This document shows positions 25,436 to 33,236 of a stretch of 64,000 bases of DNA, in pieces (position 1 is the first letter of the stretch; each line of letters opens with the position of its first letter). The notes below the pieces were generated by a model, which had not been told where the DNA came from, ran no database searches, and was given only the letters and a program-made list of their open reading frames with translations. Both the position numbers and the translations under genes were made by a program. This DNA is from JAOPZW01 sp963851295 (GTDB lineage: Bacteria; Actinomycetota; Thermoleophilia; Solirubrobacterales; Solirubrobacteraceae): contig CAWKOS010000008.1 in the NCBI GenBank assembly GCA_963851295.1, positions 331,617 to 395,616 on the forward strand, given 5' to 3'.

Positions 25436-25869
25436 CCGACGTCCTGCCGCCCGGCGAGCCGCGGCGGATGCGCCTGCTCGGCCTGCACCACGTGACGGTG
25501 ATCTGCGCCGACCTGCAGCGCACGACGGCGTTCTACCGCGACCTGCTCGGCCTCGCGCTCGTGCGCGAGGCGGTCAACGACGACGACCCCGACGCGCGGC
25601 ACTTCTGGTTCGGCGACGGCCACGGCACGGCGGGCACGCTGCTGTCCTTCATGGAGTACCCGCAGATGGAGCCCGGGAAGGTCGGCGTGGGCTCGGTGCA
25701 CCACATCGCGCTGGCGGTGGCCTCCGGCGACGAGCTCGACGCGTGGCGCGACTACCTGCGCTCGCGCGACGTCGACTGCACCGACATCTTCGACCGCGGC
25801 GGCCTGCGCTCGATCTACCTGCGCGACCCCGACGGCACGATCGTGGAGATCACGACGACGTCGGGCTGA
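25432..25869 (+). CDS. VOC (glyoxalase/dioxygenase) superfamily protein
   Basis: A 145-residue protein with two beta-alpha-beta-beta-beta halves. The first contains LLGLHHVTVICADLQRTTAF followed by YRDLLGLALVRE; the second has SVHHIALAVASGDELDAWRD and IYLRDPDGTIVEITTT. The usual metal ligands are visible as His in LHHVTV, His in VHHIAL and Glu in DGTIVEI. It could be a ring-cleaving dioxygenase or a lyase; substrate unknown. GTG 25432 overlaps the previous stop; an internal ATG lies at 25469. Confidence 0.8.
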   Translation: MTDVLPPGEPRRMRLLGLHHVTVICADLQRTTAFYRDLLGLALVREAVNDDDPDARHFWFGDGHGTAGTLLSFMEYPQMEPGKVGVGSVHHIALAVASGDELDAWRDYLRSRDVDCTDIFDRGGLRSIYLRDPDGTIVEITTTSG

Positions 25870-25918
25870 CCGGGCGGCCCCGTGGGTGCCCGGTCAGCCC
25901 GTGGTCGTGGCGTCCTGA

Positions 25919-26302
25919 TCAGACCATCCCTGCGAAGACGGGGGTCAGCCCGTCCGCGCGCTCTGGCGCGGAACGCGACGCTGCTGTGCTCGCGCTGAGC
26001 ATCTGCGCGAGTGCATGACGCTGACGGTCGGTCATGGAACCGACCGTCTTGTTCTCCGACATCGGGATGCACTGGAGGAACTTGCGGCAGCGAGTGTGAC
26101 CCCAGCGACGCTGGCTCGTGAGCAGATCGGAGACCGTCATGCTCTCCGCCTCCCACGGTGCGTCCAGGATCACATCGGCCGCGGTGATCTCCCCGATTGC
26201 GACACGGCGCTTGAGCTCCGCCCGCGCCAGCCGGACGGCGTTCGCCCGCTGGAGGGCCTGCATGTGCTGCGGCCCAGGGGACATCCTCGCTTCTGCGGTC
26301 AT
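25919..26302 (-). CDS. Actinobacterial integration host factor (mIHF/sIHF)-like DNA-binding protein, orphan copy
   Basis: A 127-residue protein. It shows the mIHF layout: N-terminal helix with VRLARAELKRRVAIGEITAA, a short linker, then the helix-two-turn-helix part (MTVSDLLTSQRRWGHTRCRK, TVGSMTDRQRHALAQML). mIHF binds and bends DNA without sequence specificity and organises the nucleoid. The housekeeping gene normally neighbours gmk; this one does not and differs in having cysteines and an extended tail. ATG 26302 has a GGAGG at four-base spacing. Local GC is clearly lower than in the neighbours, hinting at transfer. Confidence 0.75.
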   Translation of the reverse strand: MTAEARMSPGPQHMQALQRANAVRLARAELKRRVAIGEITAADVILDAPWEAESMTVSDLLTSQRRWGHTRCRKFLQCIPMSENKTVGSMTDRQRHALAQMLSASTAASRSAPERADGLTPVFAGMV

Positions 26303-26617
26303 CGATCCTCCCTGCTCCCCTCCCTCAAGGGGAACCTATCCTTGGTTTGGTACGTGCGCGTGCAGCGCGACGGCAGCGGGGCCCTCGTGTGAGGTTCGTG
26401 ACCTGCTGGGCCCGACTCTCCCGATAGTCACATCGGACCCGGTCTGAAGACCTCTCCCCGCGGCGTCTCGCCGACAGCGCGTGAAGCTACGCCACGAGTT
26501 GCGGATCGGTCAACGCGCGTGTCTGGCGAACGGTCGCAAAGAGCATGCTTTTTCTTGGCCGCTCAGACTTGTGAAGAATTGGACAAGCAAGCGGCCCGTA
26601 GGAGCCGGCGGTCGTGC
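26303..26617. other. Lower-GC intergenic stretch between the IHF-like gene and the SPT-like gene
   Basis: This 315-base stretch has no credible gene. It contains AT-richer runs unusual for the window, a palindrome GGTCTGAAGACC near 26440, an AGCATGCT palindrome followed by a T-run near 26543-26554, and an inverted repeat GGCCGCT (26557-26563) / AGCGGCC (26590-26596) with an inner CTTGT/ACAAG stem just past the end of the SPT-like gene. The last may act as its terminator although no U-run follows on that strand. Confidence 0.4.
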
Positions 26618-27866
26618 CTAGGCGGGGCCGGGGAGCGGCCCGTGCTCGGCCTCGAAGGAGGCCTTGACCGAGGCGAAGGCGTCCAGCGCGCGGTCGATCG
26701 TCGCCGTGTCGTGGGTGGCCATCACGCTCGTGCGCAGGAGCGCGCCGCCCGGCGGGACGGCCGGGTGAAGGGCCGTGTTGACGAACACGCCGGCGTCGTA
26801 GAGGGCCTTCCAGAGCAGGCCGGCCTTCCAGTCGTCCTCGACCAGGACGGGCACGATCGGGGTGACGAGGTCGCCGTGGCGCACGACCTTGAAGCCGCGT
26901 TCGACGAGGCCGTCGCTCCAGTAGCGCGCGTTGGCGAGGACGCGGGCCATGAGCTCGCGGCCCTCGTCGGTGCGGATGATCGCCAGCGCCGCGCGCGCGG
27001 CGCCGACGGCGGCCGGGACCGCCGAGGCCGTGAAGAGGAAGGCGCGGCTCTGGATGCGCAGGAACTCGATGACGTCGGCCGGGCCGGCGAGGAAGCCGCC
27101 GCAGCTGGCCAGCGACTTGGAGAAGGTCCCCATCCGCAGGTCGACGCGGTCCTCGACGCCGAAGTGCTCGCTCGCGCCGGCGCCGCGGGCGCCCAGGACG
27201 CCGGCGCCGTGGGCCTCGTCGACCATCAGCCGCGCGCCGAAGCGCTCGCATAGGTCGCAGAATCTCGGGCAGAGGCGGGACGTCGCCCTCCATCGAGAAG
27301 ACGCCGTCGACGACGACGAGGATGCCGCCGCCGTCCGTGGCCGCGCGCTCGAGCGAACGCTCGAGCTTGTCCATGCGGTTGTGGCGGAAGGGGCGCAGCT
27401 TGGCGCGGCTGAGCAGGCAGCCGTCGAGGATCGAGGCGTGGTCGCCGGAGTCGGCCACGACGGTGTCGCCGGGGCCGAGGATCGTCCCGAGCGTCCCCAC
27501 GTTGGCCTGGTGGCCGGTGGTGAAGACGATCGCGTCCTCGGTGCCCATCCAGTCGGCGATCTCCTCCTCGAGCTGGAGGTGCAGCGTGGTGGTGCCGTTG
27601 AGCAGGCGCGAGCCCGTCAGCCCCGTGCCGTAGACCTCGAGCGCGTCGCGGGCGGCCTGGATGACGCGCTCGTCACCCGTGAGGCCCAGGTAGTTGTTGG
27701 ACCCGAGCATGATCCGCGGGGCGCCCTCCATCTCCACGACGGGGCGCGCCGGGCCCTCGACGGTGCGGAAATACGGGACGATGTCGGCCTCGCGGGCGGC
27801 GCGCAGCAGCGCCACGCGGTCGTTGTCGCGGGCCTTGGCGAAGACGTCGATCGAGGTCTCGGGCAT
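26618..27866 (-). pseudogene. Serine-palmitoyltransferase-like alpha-oxoamine synthase, interrupted by a one-base frameshift
   Basis: Two frames together encode a complete ~415-residue PLP enzyme of the alpha-oxoamine synthase family (SPT, KBL, BioF). The N-terminal frame starts at ATG 27866 and carries LGSNNYLGLTGDERVIQAAR and GDHASILDGC. The C-terminal frame carries MVDEAHGAGVLG and the PLP-lysine segment GTFSKSLASCGGF, which resembles SPT (GTFSKS) more than KBL or BioF. The break is at about 27261, where GAGATTCTGCGA stands for an expected GAGATCTGCGA (glu-ile-cys), one extra base. Both sides stay clean, so it is a recent mutation or a sequence error. The start is only 15 bases from the divergent acyltransferase. 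Confidence 0.8.
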
Positions 27867-27881
27867 GTAGGGTGCGCCGCC

Positions 27882-29006
27882 GTGTCCGTGGACGTGAGGC
27901 CCGTGAGGGGCCGCAAGGAGCTGCGCGAGTTCATCGAGCTCCCGTACCGCCTGCACTCTACCTCGCCGTACTGGATCCCCCCGCTGCGCCTGGAGCGGCG
28001 GATGTTCCTCAGTCGCAGGCAGAACGCGTTCTTCAAGCACGGCGACGCGGAGCTCTTCTGCGCCTGGCGCGACGGGCGCGTCGTGGGCCGCATCAGCGCC
28101 CAGATCGACCACGCCTTCAACGAGCACCAGGACAACCGCTGGGGGATGTTCGGCTTCCTGGAGCTCGAGGACGACCCGGAGGTGCTGCCCGCCCTGCTGG
28201 CCGCCGCCGAGGGCTGGTTGCGGGCGCGCGGGCGCGACCTGATGATCGGGCCGATGGACTTCGGCATGAACGACGAGAACGGCGTCCTCGTCGAGGGCTT
28301 CGACCGCGAGCCGATGATCAAGCAGCCCTGGCACCCCGAGTACTACGCGACACGCTGCGAGGAGGCCGGCCTCGTGAAGGCCATGGACCTCTGGATGTGG
28401 GAGCTCGACATCTCCGACCGGTCGAAGATCCTCCCGATCGTCTTCGAGCTCGCCGAGCAGGTGGGCCCCAAGCACGGCGTGACGATCCGCAAGATGACGC
28501 GCCGCTCGCTGCGGCGCGACATGGACCGCTTCGCCGAGGTCTACAACGCGGCCTGGGCCGGCAACTGGGGCTTCACGCCGTACTCGAAGTCGGATCTCGA
28601 CTACTACACCCAGGAGCTGCACCTGGTCTTCGACGCGCCCTGGTTCATGGTCGCCGAGAAGGAGGGCGAGACGGTCGCGGTCGCGATCACGGTGCCCGAC
28701 ATCAACCAGGTGCTCAAGAGGATGCGGGGGCGCATCCTGCCCTTCGGCTGGTGGCACTTCCTTCGGCGCCGGAAGATCATCGACCGCTGCCGCGTGGGGT
28801 TCCTGGGCGTCAAGCCCGAGTACCAGCACACGGGCGTGGCCGCCGCGCTGTACGTCGAGCATTTCGACCTTGCGTCGCGCGGGCCGGTCACGTGGGGCGA
28901 GATGGGCTGGATCCTCGAGACCAACCGGTCCATGAACCGCGGCATGGAGGCCATGAACGGCCGCAAGGTCAAGACCTACCGGGTCTTCCAGCGGACGCTC
29001 GACTGA
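27882..29006 (+). CDS. YghO/bacterial ceramide synthase-like GNAT-fold acyltransferase
   Basis: A 374-residue protein. N-terminal part VRGRKELREFIELPYRLHST, then WIPPLRLERRMFLSRRQNAF, and a GNAT-like core at the C-terminus (GFLGVKPEYQHTGVAAALYV). The layout (WIPPL motif, KHGDAELFCAWRDGRVVGRI, two GNAT-like halves) fits the YghO-type family that includes the Caulobacter bacterial ceramide synthase. With the adjacent SPT-like gene this suggests acylation of a sphingoid base, but many homologues are simply annotated GNAT. GTG 27882 lies 8 bases after TAGGGT (27868-27873), a leaderless arrangement. Confidence 0.65.
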   Translation: MSVDVRPVRGRKELREFIELPYRLHSTSPYWIPPLRLERRMFLSRRQNAFFKHGDAELFCAWRDGRVVGRISAQIDHAFNEHQDNRWGMFGFLELEDDPEVLPALLAAAEGWLRARGRDLMIGPMDFGMNDENGVLVEGFDREPMIKQPWHPEYYATRCEEAGLVKAMDLWMWELDISDRSKILPIVFELAEQVGPKHGVTIRKMTRRSLRRDMDRFAEVYNAAWAGNWGFTPYSKSDLDYYTQELHLVFDAPWFMVAEKEGETVAVAITVPDINQVLKRMRGRILPFGWWHFLRRRKIIDRCRVGFLGVKPEYQHTGVAAALYVEHFDLASRGPVTWGEMGWILETNRSMNRGMEAMNGRKVKTYRVFQRTLD

Positions 29007-29053
29007 GCGGCTGGGGGTGGCGGCGTCGGCGGGCGCGGCTATGATCGGCCCGC

Positions 29054-29350
29054 ATGGAGGCAGAGAACCCGCCCGATGAGGCCGAGGAGGTCGACGGCGT
29101 CCCGGTCCTGGCCGACGACGCGCGGGCCCTCCAACGCGCCGACGCCTCCACGGGCGTCGTCGTCGCCAAGCAGGCCGCGGCGGTCGCGGCGACCTCCTTC
29201 GCCGCCGGCGTCGCCACCGTCGCCGTCGTCCGCGGAGCCCGCGCGGTCCGCGCCCGGCGCCGCACGCGCCGCAAGGCCAACCAGCTCGCGCCGGTCCTGG
29301 CCACGCGCTCGTTCCTCATCGACGTGCACCTGCTGGGCTCGCGGGACTAG
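29054..29350 (+). CDS. Small protein with one membrane segment, function unknown
   Basis: A 98-residue protein: acidic N-terminus, hydrophobic stretch (VVVAKQAAAVAATSFAAGVA), an Arg-rich cluster and a conserved-looking end (LAPVLATRSFLIDVHLLGSR). ATG 29054 is 8 bases after a near-perfect -10, TATGAT (29040-29045), with no SD; it is a clear candidate for a leaderless gene. The hydrophobic segment is weak (Ala-rich) and might be an amphipathic or membrane-associating helix. Confidence 0.55.
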   Translation: MEAENPPDEAEEVDGVPVLADDARALQRADASTGVVVAKQAAAVAATSFAAGVATVAVVRGARAVRARRRTRRKANQLAPVLATRSFLIDVHLLGSRD

Positions 29351-29429
29351 CGCCCGCCCGGCCCCGGCGCCGCGCGGCGTCGTCCGCTCCGCGCTCGCGG
29401 CACCGCGCGGCCCACACGCGGACGAAACC

Positions 29430-30401
29430 TCACCGCGGCGGCGCCGTCGACCCGCGCACGACCAGCTCGGCCGGAAGCACCGTGCCGCGGCCGCGGCGGC
29501 CGGCCATCCGGCCCTCGAGGAGCTCGAAGGCCGTGGCGCCGAGGAGCTCGGCGTCGAGCGCGACCGTGGTCAGGGGCGGGTCGAGCACGCGCGCGAAGTC
29601 CATGTCGTCGAAGCCGATGACCGAGACATCGCGCGGGATCTTCAGCCCGCGTTCGCGCGCCGCGAGATAGAGGCCCGCGGCGATGATGTCGTCGTCGCAG
29701 AAGACGGCCGTCGGGCGCTCGTCGAGGAGCGGGCCGGCGGCGTCGCGCGCGTCGTCGATGGTGATCTCGGTCAGCGCGCGCGGCGAGGCGTCGGGGTCGA
29801 GGCCCGCGTCGGCGAGCACCCGCCGGCGTGCGGCCTCGCGCAGTTCGAAGGTCGGCGCGTCGAAGGCGGAGGCGAGGTGGCCGATCTTGCGGTGGCCGAG
29901 CTCGATCAGGTGGCGGAAGGCGGCCTCCGCGCCGGCCTCGGAGTCGAAGCGCACCGATGAGCGCCCCTTGGCGCGGCTCTCGATGAGAACGACGTGCTCG
30001 TCGGGCCCGAGCCCGTCGGGCGGCATGACCTCGAAGAGCAGGTACCCGTCGACCGGCCCGGCGCGCAGCGCCTCGAAGGACTGCTCCTCCCAGCGGCGGT
30101 CGTTGGCGGTGTCGACGAGCGCCACCGTGTAGCCGGCCACGGCGGCCGCCCGCTGGGCGCCGCGCAGGACGCGCGCGAAGAACGGGTTGGTGACGTCGGG
30201 GACCAGGAGCGCCACGGCCCGCGAGGCGCCGAGGCGCAGCGCCTGCGCCGCCACGTTGGGCCGGTAGCCGAGCTCGCGCGCGGCGAGGCGCACGCGCTCC
30301 TGGGTCCGCGGCGACACGCGGCCGCGGCCCTTGCCCGAGAAGACGAGCGAGACCGTGGACTGCGACACGCCGGCGTGCCGTGCGACGTCGACGCTCGTCA
30401 C
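29430..30401 (-). CDS. LacI-family transcriptional regulator
   Basis: A 323-residue protein. The HTH and hinge are VTSVDVARHAGVSQSTVSLV and RTQERVRLAARELGYRPNVA; the effector domain has LLVPDVTNPFFARVLRGAQR and VIGFDDMDFARVLDPPLTTV. It probably represses sugar-use genes. GTG 30401 begins exactly where LacI proteins begin; an in-frame GTG at 30443 adds 14 residues. A strong nested palindrome at 30510-30538 upstream carries a -10-like TATGAT on this strand and could be its autoregulatory site. Confidence 0.88.
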   Translation of the reverse strand: MTSVDVARHAGVSQSTVSLVFSGKGRGRVSPRTQERVRLAARELGYRPNVAAQALRLGASRAVALLVPDVTNPFFARVLRGAQRAAAVAGYTVALVDTANDRRWEEQSFEALRAGPVDGYLLFEVMPPDGLGPDEHVVLIESRAKGRSSVRFDSEAGAEAAFRHLIELGHRKIGHLASAFDAPTFELREAARRRVLADAGLDPDASPRALTEITIDDARDAAGPLLDERPTAVFCDDDIIAAGLYLAARERGLKIPRDVSVIGFDDMDFARVLDPPLTTVALDAELLGATAFELLEGRMAGRRGRGTVLPAELVVRGSTAPPR

Positions 30402-30509
30402 GCGGGTGTGGCCGCTGCGGGCGATGGCCGGATATGCAACCACGCGGCGCAGCGGGAAGCGATCGCCGGTGCGATGCGTCACACGTCGAAAGCCGCGCGG
30501 GAGAAATCC

Positions 30510-30538
30510 GTCATACGTAGTATGATCATACGTATGAC
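30510..30538. promoter_or_regulatory. Nested palindrome with divergent -10 elements and start codons on both strands
   Basis: Outer arms GTCATACGTA (30510-30519) and TACGTATGAC (30529-30538) are perfect inverted repeats; the centre GTATGATCATAC (30520-30531) is itself a perfect 12-bp palindrome. Because of the symmetry, TATGAT occurs on both strands. On the plus strand it is 7 bases before ATG 30534; on the minus strand it is 10 bases before ATG 30514, which opens an 11-residue frame (MTDFSRAAFDV, ending at 30479) upstream of the LacI gene. It is very AT-rich against its surroundings. Likely a shared promoter/operator. Confidence 0.65.
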
Positions 30539-30902
30539 TGGATTGACCTCTGCCCTTGCCTCGATCGTGGCCGCCGGCGCTCTCGCCGCGAGCAGCGTCG
30601 TGGGCGCGGGCGCCAACGACGGCACGGGCGCCCCTCGGCCCCGGACCGCCGTCGTGATCGACGCGTCCGCCGCCCGCGACGGCCGCGACCTCCTCGACCC
30701 GCGCCTGCGCGGCCTCGACGCCGACGTCCGCCTCCCGCGCACCGCGAGCGAGGCGCTCACCGACGTGCGCTACTTCGCCGCCCAGGACTACGACCGGATC
30801 GTCGTGGCCGGGCCCGACGCCTCCGCGGCCGCCGGCCGCGCGCACGTGGCCGCGACCCCCGCGGCCGACCTCCCCGGCGCGCTCGCGGCGCTCAGGCGCT
30901 GA
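30534..30902 (+). CDS. Small secreted or membrane-anchored protein, function unknown
   Basis: A 122-residue protein with a signal-peptide-like N-terminus (LTSALASIVAAGALAASSVV) and a compact alpha/beta-like remainder (RTAVVIDASAARDGRDLLD, YDRIVVAGPDASAAAGRAHV). ATG 30534 sits inside the palindrome and 7 bases after TATGAT, so the message may be leaderless; an in-frame ATG at 30522 would add four residues. The end overlaps the convergent GGDEF-EAL gene by 11 bases. No family recognised. Confidence 0.5.
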   Translation: MTGLTSALASIVAAGALAASSVVGAGANDGTGAPRPRTAVVIDASAARDGRDLLDPRLRGLDADVRLPRTASEALTDVRYFAAQDYDRIVVAGPDASAAAGRAHVAATPAADLPGALAALRR

Positions 30903-32877
30903 GCGCCAGCGGGCTGCGCTCGCGCGCGGCCAGCCACGAGGTGAACTCGTGGGCGGGCAGGGCGCGCGAGAACGAGTAGCCCTGGCCCTGGTCGCAGCCC
31001 ATCGCGGTCAGGCGGGCGCGGACGTCGGACGTCTCGACCCCCTCGGCCACGACGCGCAGCCCGAGGCTGCGGGCGAGGTCGATCGTGCAGCGCACGATCG
31101 CCGAGTCGCGCGCGTCGGTCGCCATCGGCGTGACGAACGAGCGGTCGATCTTGACCTCGCGCACGGGTAGGCGCTTGAGGTAGTCCATCGACGAGTAGCC
31201 GGTGCCGAAGTCGTCGACCGAGATCTCGACGCCGAGCTCGTGCAGGCGCGCGAGGATCGGCAGCGCCCGGGCCGGGTCGGCGACGACCATGCTCTCGGTG
31301 ATCTCGAGCACGAGCCGGCTCGTGGGCACGTTCCAGCGCCGGCAGGCGGCCTCGATCTGGTCGGGCAGCTCGCGCTCGATGAGCGTGCGCGCAGAGAGGT
31401 TGACCGCGACCCCGACGTCGAGCCCGTCCGTGCGCCAGGCGCCCACCTGCCGCAGGGCGTGGTCGAGCACGTAGTTGGTGAGCGGCACGATCAGGCCCGT
31501 GTGCTCGGCGAGCGGGATGAACTCGTCGGGCGGCAGCCAGCCGTGGACCGGGTGCGCCCAGCGCAGCAGCACCTCGGCGCCCTTGACCGCGTCGCTGCGC
31601 AGGTCGACCTTGGGCTGGAAGTGCAGGACGAACTCCTCGCGCTCGAGCGCGGCGCGCAGGTCGCCGGCCAGGGCCAGGCGCTGGACGCTGTTGCCGTCGA
31701 GCTCGGGGACGTAGCGCTCGACGCCCGTGCGCCCCTCCTTGGCCTGGTACATGGCCACGTCGGCGCGCTGCATGAGCACGTCGACGTCGTGGCCGTGCTC
31801 GGGGAACGACGCGATGCCGACGCTGGCGCCCAGCTCGAGGCGCACCCCGGCGACGTCGAAGTGCTTGGCGATCGCGCGCCGCACCGCGGCGGCGACGGCG
31901 ACGCCGGCGGCCGGCGTCTCGACCGAGCGCAGGAGGATCGCGAACTCGTCGCCGCCGAGGCGGGCGACGGTGTCCTCGTCGCCGAGCAGGCCCGCGAGCC
32001 GCTCGCCGACCTGGCGCAGGACCTCGTCGCCGTAGTGGTGGCCGAGGGTGTCGTTGATCTCCTTGAAGCGGTCGAGGTCGAGGAGCATGACCGCGACGCG
32101 CGTGCCGCCGCGCCCGGCGACGTGGATCGCCTGCTGGGTGCGCGTGCGGAAGAGGACGCGATTGGGCAGCCCGGTGAGGGCGTCGTGCAGCGCGAGGCGC
32201 TCGGCGATGACCGCCTGGCGGCCCGCGCGCTGGACGGCGACCATCGGCAGGACCAGCAGCGGCAGCAGCATCGGCGCCGCGTCGAGGGCCAGGACGGCCA
32301 GCGGCGCGAGACCCAGGAGGATGCCCTCGGTCGCCGACTGGCGGATGAGGTCGCCGGAGATCTGGTCGCGCAGGCGCGAGCCCGTCGTCAGCGCGATGGC
32401 GCCGGCCACGAGGCCGGTGTTGACCAGGAAGAAGGTCAGCGCCGCGGCGAGGATGGCGGGGACGTCGCCGGCGCGGAACTCCTCGTGATGGGGCAGGACG
32501 TTGGCGGCCACGAGGACCGCGCCCGCCGCCGAGATCGCCAGGACATACTGCGCGATGTTGAAGGCGCTGCGCGACGGGCGCTTGCGGTCGATGGCGTCCG
32601 CGAGGCCCGAGCTGGCGGCGACCGCCATGACGGCGGCGGCGACGCCTCCGGACAGCAGCAGCGCGAAGGTGAAGGTGGTCGACGGCGCGACCTCGCCCTC
32701 GCCGGTGCCGAGCTTGATCGGCACGAGCTCGCCGACGATCACGGCCGCGGCGAGGACCCACAGGCCCACGGAGCCGTGACGGACCAGGTGCGAGCCTTCG
32801 AGTACCGCGAAGACGACGAGCAGCCCGATCCCCGTCGTGATGACGGAGGTGACGTAGAGGCGGGCTCTCAGCGGCAC
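30892..32877 (-). CDS. Membrane-bound GGDEF-EAL protein (diguanylate cyclase / c-di-GMP phosphodiesterase)
   Basis: A 661-residue protein. Residues 1-215 hold about six to seven hydrophobic helices of a membrane sensor. The GGDEF domain (~225-385) has DALTGLPNR and an intact active site GGDEF at 308-312. The EAL domain (~405-650) reads EVL at 434-436 instead of EAL, but keeps NLSART, EITES, DDFGTGYSSMDYLKRLPVRE and EGVET, so phosphodiesterase activity is possible. GTG 32877 has neither a clear SD nor a TAnnnT. It may tune c-di-GMP levels in response to a membrane signal. Confidence 0.9.
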   Translation of the reverse strand: MPLRARLYVTSVITTGIGLLVVFAVLEGSHLVRHGSVGLWVLAAAVIVGELVPIKLGTGEGEVAPSTTFTFALLLSGGVAAAVMAVAASSGLADAIDRKRPSRSAFNIAQYVLAISAAGAVLVAANVLPHHEEFRAGDVPAILAAALTFFLVNTGLVAGAIALTTGSRLRDQISGDLIRQSATEGILLGLAPLAVLALDAAPMLLPLLVLPMVAVQRAGRQAVIAERLALHDALTGLPNRVLFRTRTQQAIHVAGRGGTRVAVMLLDLDRFKEINDTLGHHYGDEVLRQVGERLAGLLGDEDTVARLGGDEFAILLRSVETPAAGVAVAAAVRRAIAKHFDVAGVRLELGASVGIASFPEHGHDVDVLMQRADVAMYQAKEGRTGVERYVPELDGNSVQRLALAGDLRAALEREEFVLHFQPKVDLRSDAVKGAEVLLRWAHPVHGWLPPDEFIPLAEHTGLIVPLTNYVLDHALRQVGAWRTDGLDVGVAVNLSARTLIERELPDQIEAACRRWNVPTSRLVLEITESMVVADPARALPILARLHELGVEISVDDFGTGYSSMDYLKRLPVREVKIDRSFVTPMATDARDSAIVRCTIDLARSLGLRVVAEGVETSDVRARLTAMGCDQGQGYSFSRALPAHEFTSWLAARERSPLALSA

Positions 32878-32914
32878 GAGTCTGGGTTCAGGGGGAGGGG
32901 GGAGGGACGGAGGG

Positions 32915-32963
32915 CAGATCGCAAAGGCGCCCCGTGGGACACGGGGCGCCTTCGGACGATCTG
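32915..32963 (-). terminator. Strong two-tier hairpin after the tiny-peptide genes
   Basis: A perfect GC-rich stem, GGCGCCCCGT (32926-32935) / ACGGGGCGCC (32941-32950) with a five-base loop, is enclosed by a second stem CAGATCG (32915-32921) / CGATCTG (32957-32963). On the minus strand the inner stem is followed by TTTG. It lies just after the 20-codon frame and before the start of the GGDEF-EAL gene, so it should separate the two transcripts. Confidence 0.65.
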
Positions 32964-32964
32964 G

Positions 32965-33027
32965 CTAGCTCCACTTGCGCCCGCCGCGGGCCTGGTTCGC
33001 GGCGCGGCTGCCGGTACGGGACCGCAT
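32965..33027 (-). CDS. Very small basic peptide (20 residues), second of a tandem pair
   Basis: A 20-residue frame beginning MRSRTGSRAANQ and ending GGRKWS. It is strongly basic (six Arg or Lys) with no hydrophobic segment. Its ATG is five bases after the stop of the 29-residue peptide, with AGGA overlapping that stop, so translation is probably coupled. A strong hairpin follows immediately. Its ending (R-K-W-S) echoes the A-K-W-C ending of the upstream peptide. Coding status rests on spacing and context only. Confidence 0.4.
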   Translation of the reverse strand: MRSRTGSRAANQARGGRKWS

Positions 33028-33032
33028 GGGTC

Positions 33033-33122
33033 CTAGCACCACTTGGCGCCGGCGCCGAGGGCCTCAACGAGGACCGCGAGCATCGCGACGGTGGTCGTGA
33101 GGCGCAGTAGACGGGTCTTCAT
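33033..33122 (-). CDS. Tiny single-helix peptide (29 residues), first of a tandem pair
   Basis: A 29-residue frame starting MKTRLLRLTTTVAM, with a hydrophobic middle (VAMLAVLVEALGAGA) and the end AKWC. The basic N-terminus plus one short helix resembles small membrane peptides or toxin-like or signalling peptides. The SD is the best in this area: AAGGGGAG with TGCTG before ATG. An AT-rich stretch (33196-33225) upstream is shared with the divergent DUF5317 gene and could carry its promoter. No known family was recognised. Confidence 0.55.
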   Translation of the reverse strand: MKTRLLRLTTTVAMLAVLVEALGAGAKWC

Positions 33123-33236
33123 CAGCACTCCCCTTGGTCATGGGGCCTCGCCTCCATGCGCAGCCCCTTGTCTGACCATGTCGGCAGCGCGGAGCAAACC
33201 TTTAATCGTTGGTTATCCGCCTTACACGGACATCCG

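Noticed and set aside
27255..27266. Programmed frameshift in the SPT-like gene
   Set aside because: No slippery sequence, stimulatory hairpin or nearby stop of the usual type is seen; a mutation or sequence error is simpler.
26487..28862. One 790-codon protein spanning the SPT-like and acyltransferase genes on the minus strand
   Set aside because: The upstream half is antisense of the acyltransferase gene, and the end is out of frame after the frameshift; only the middle part is genuine.
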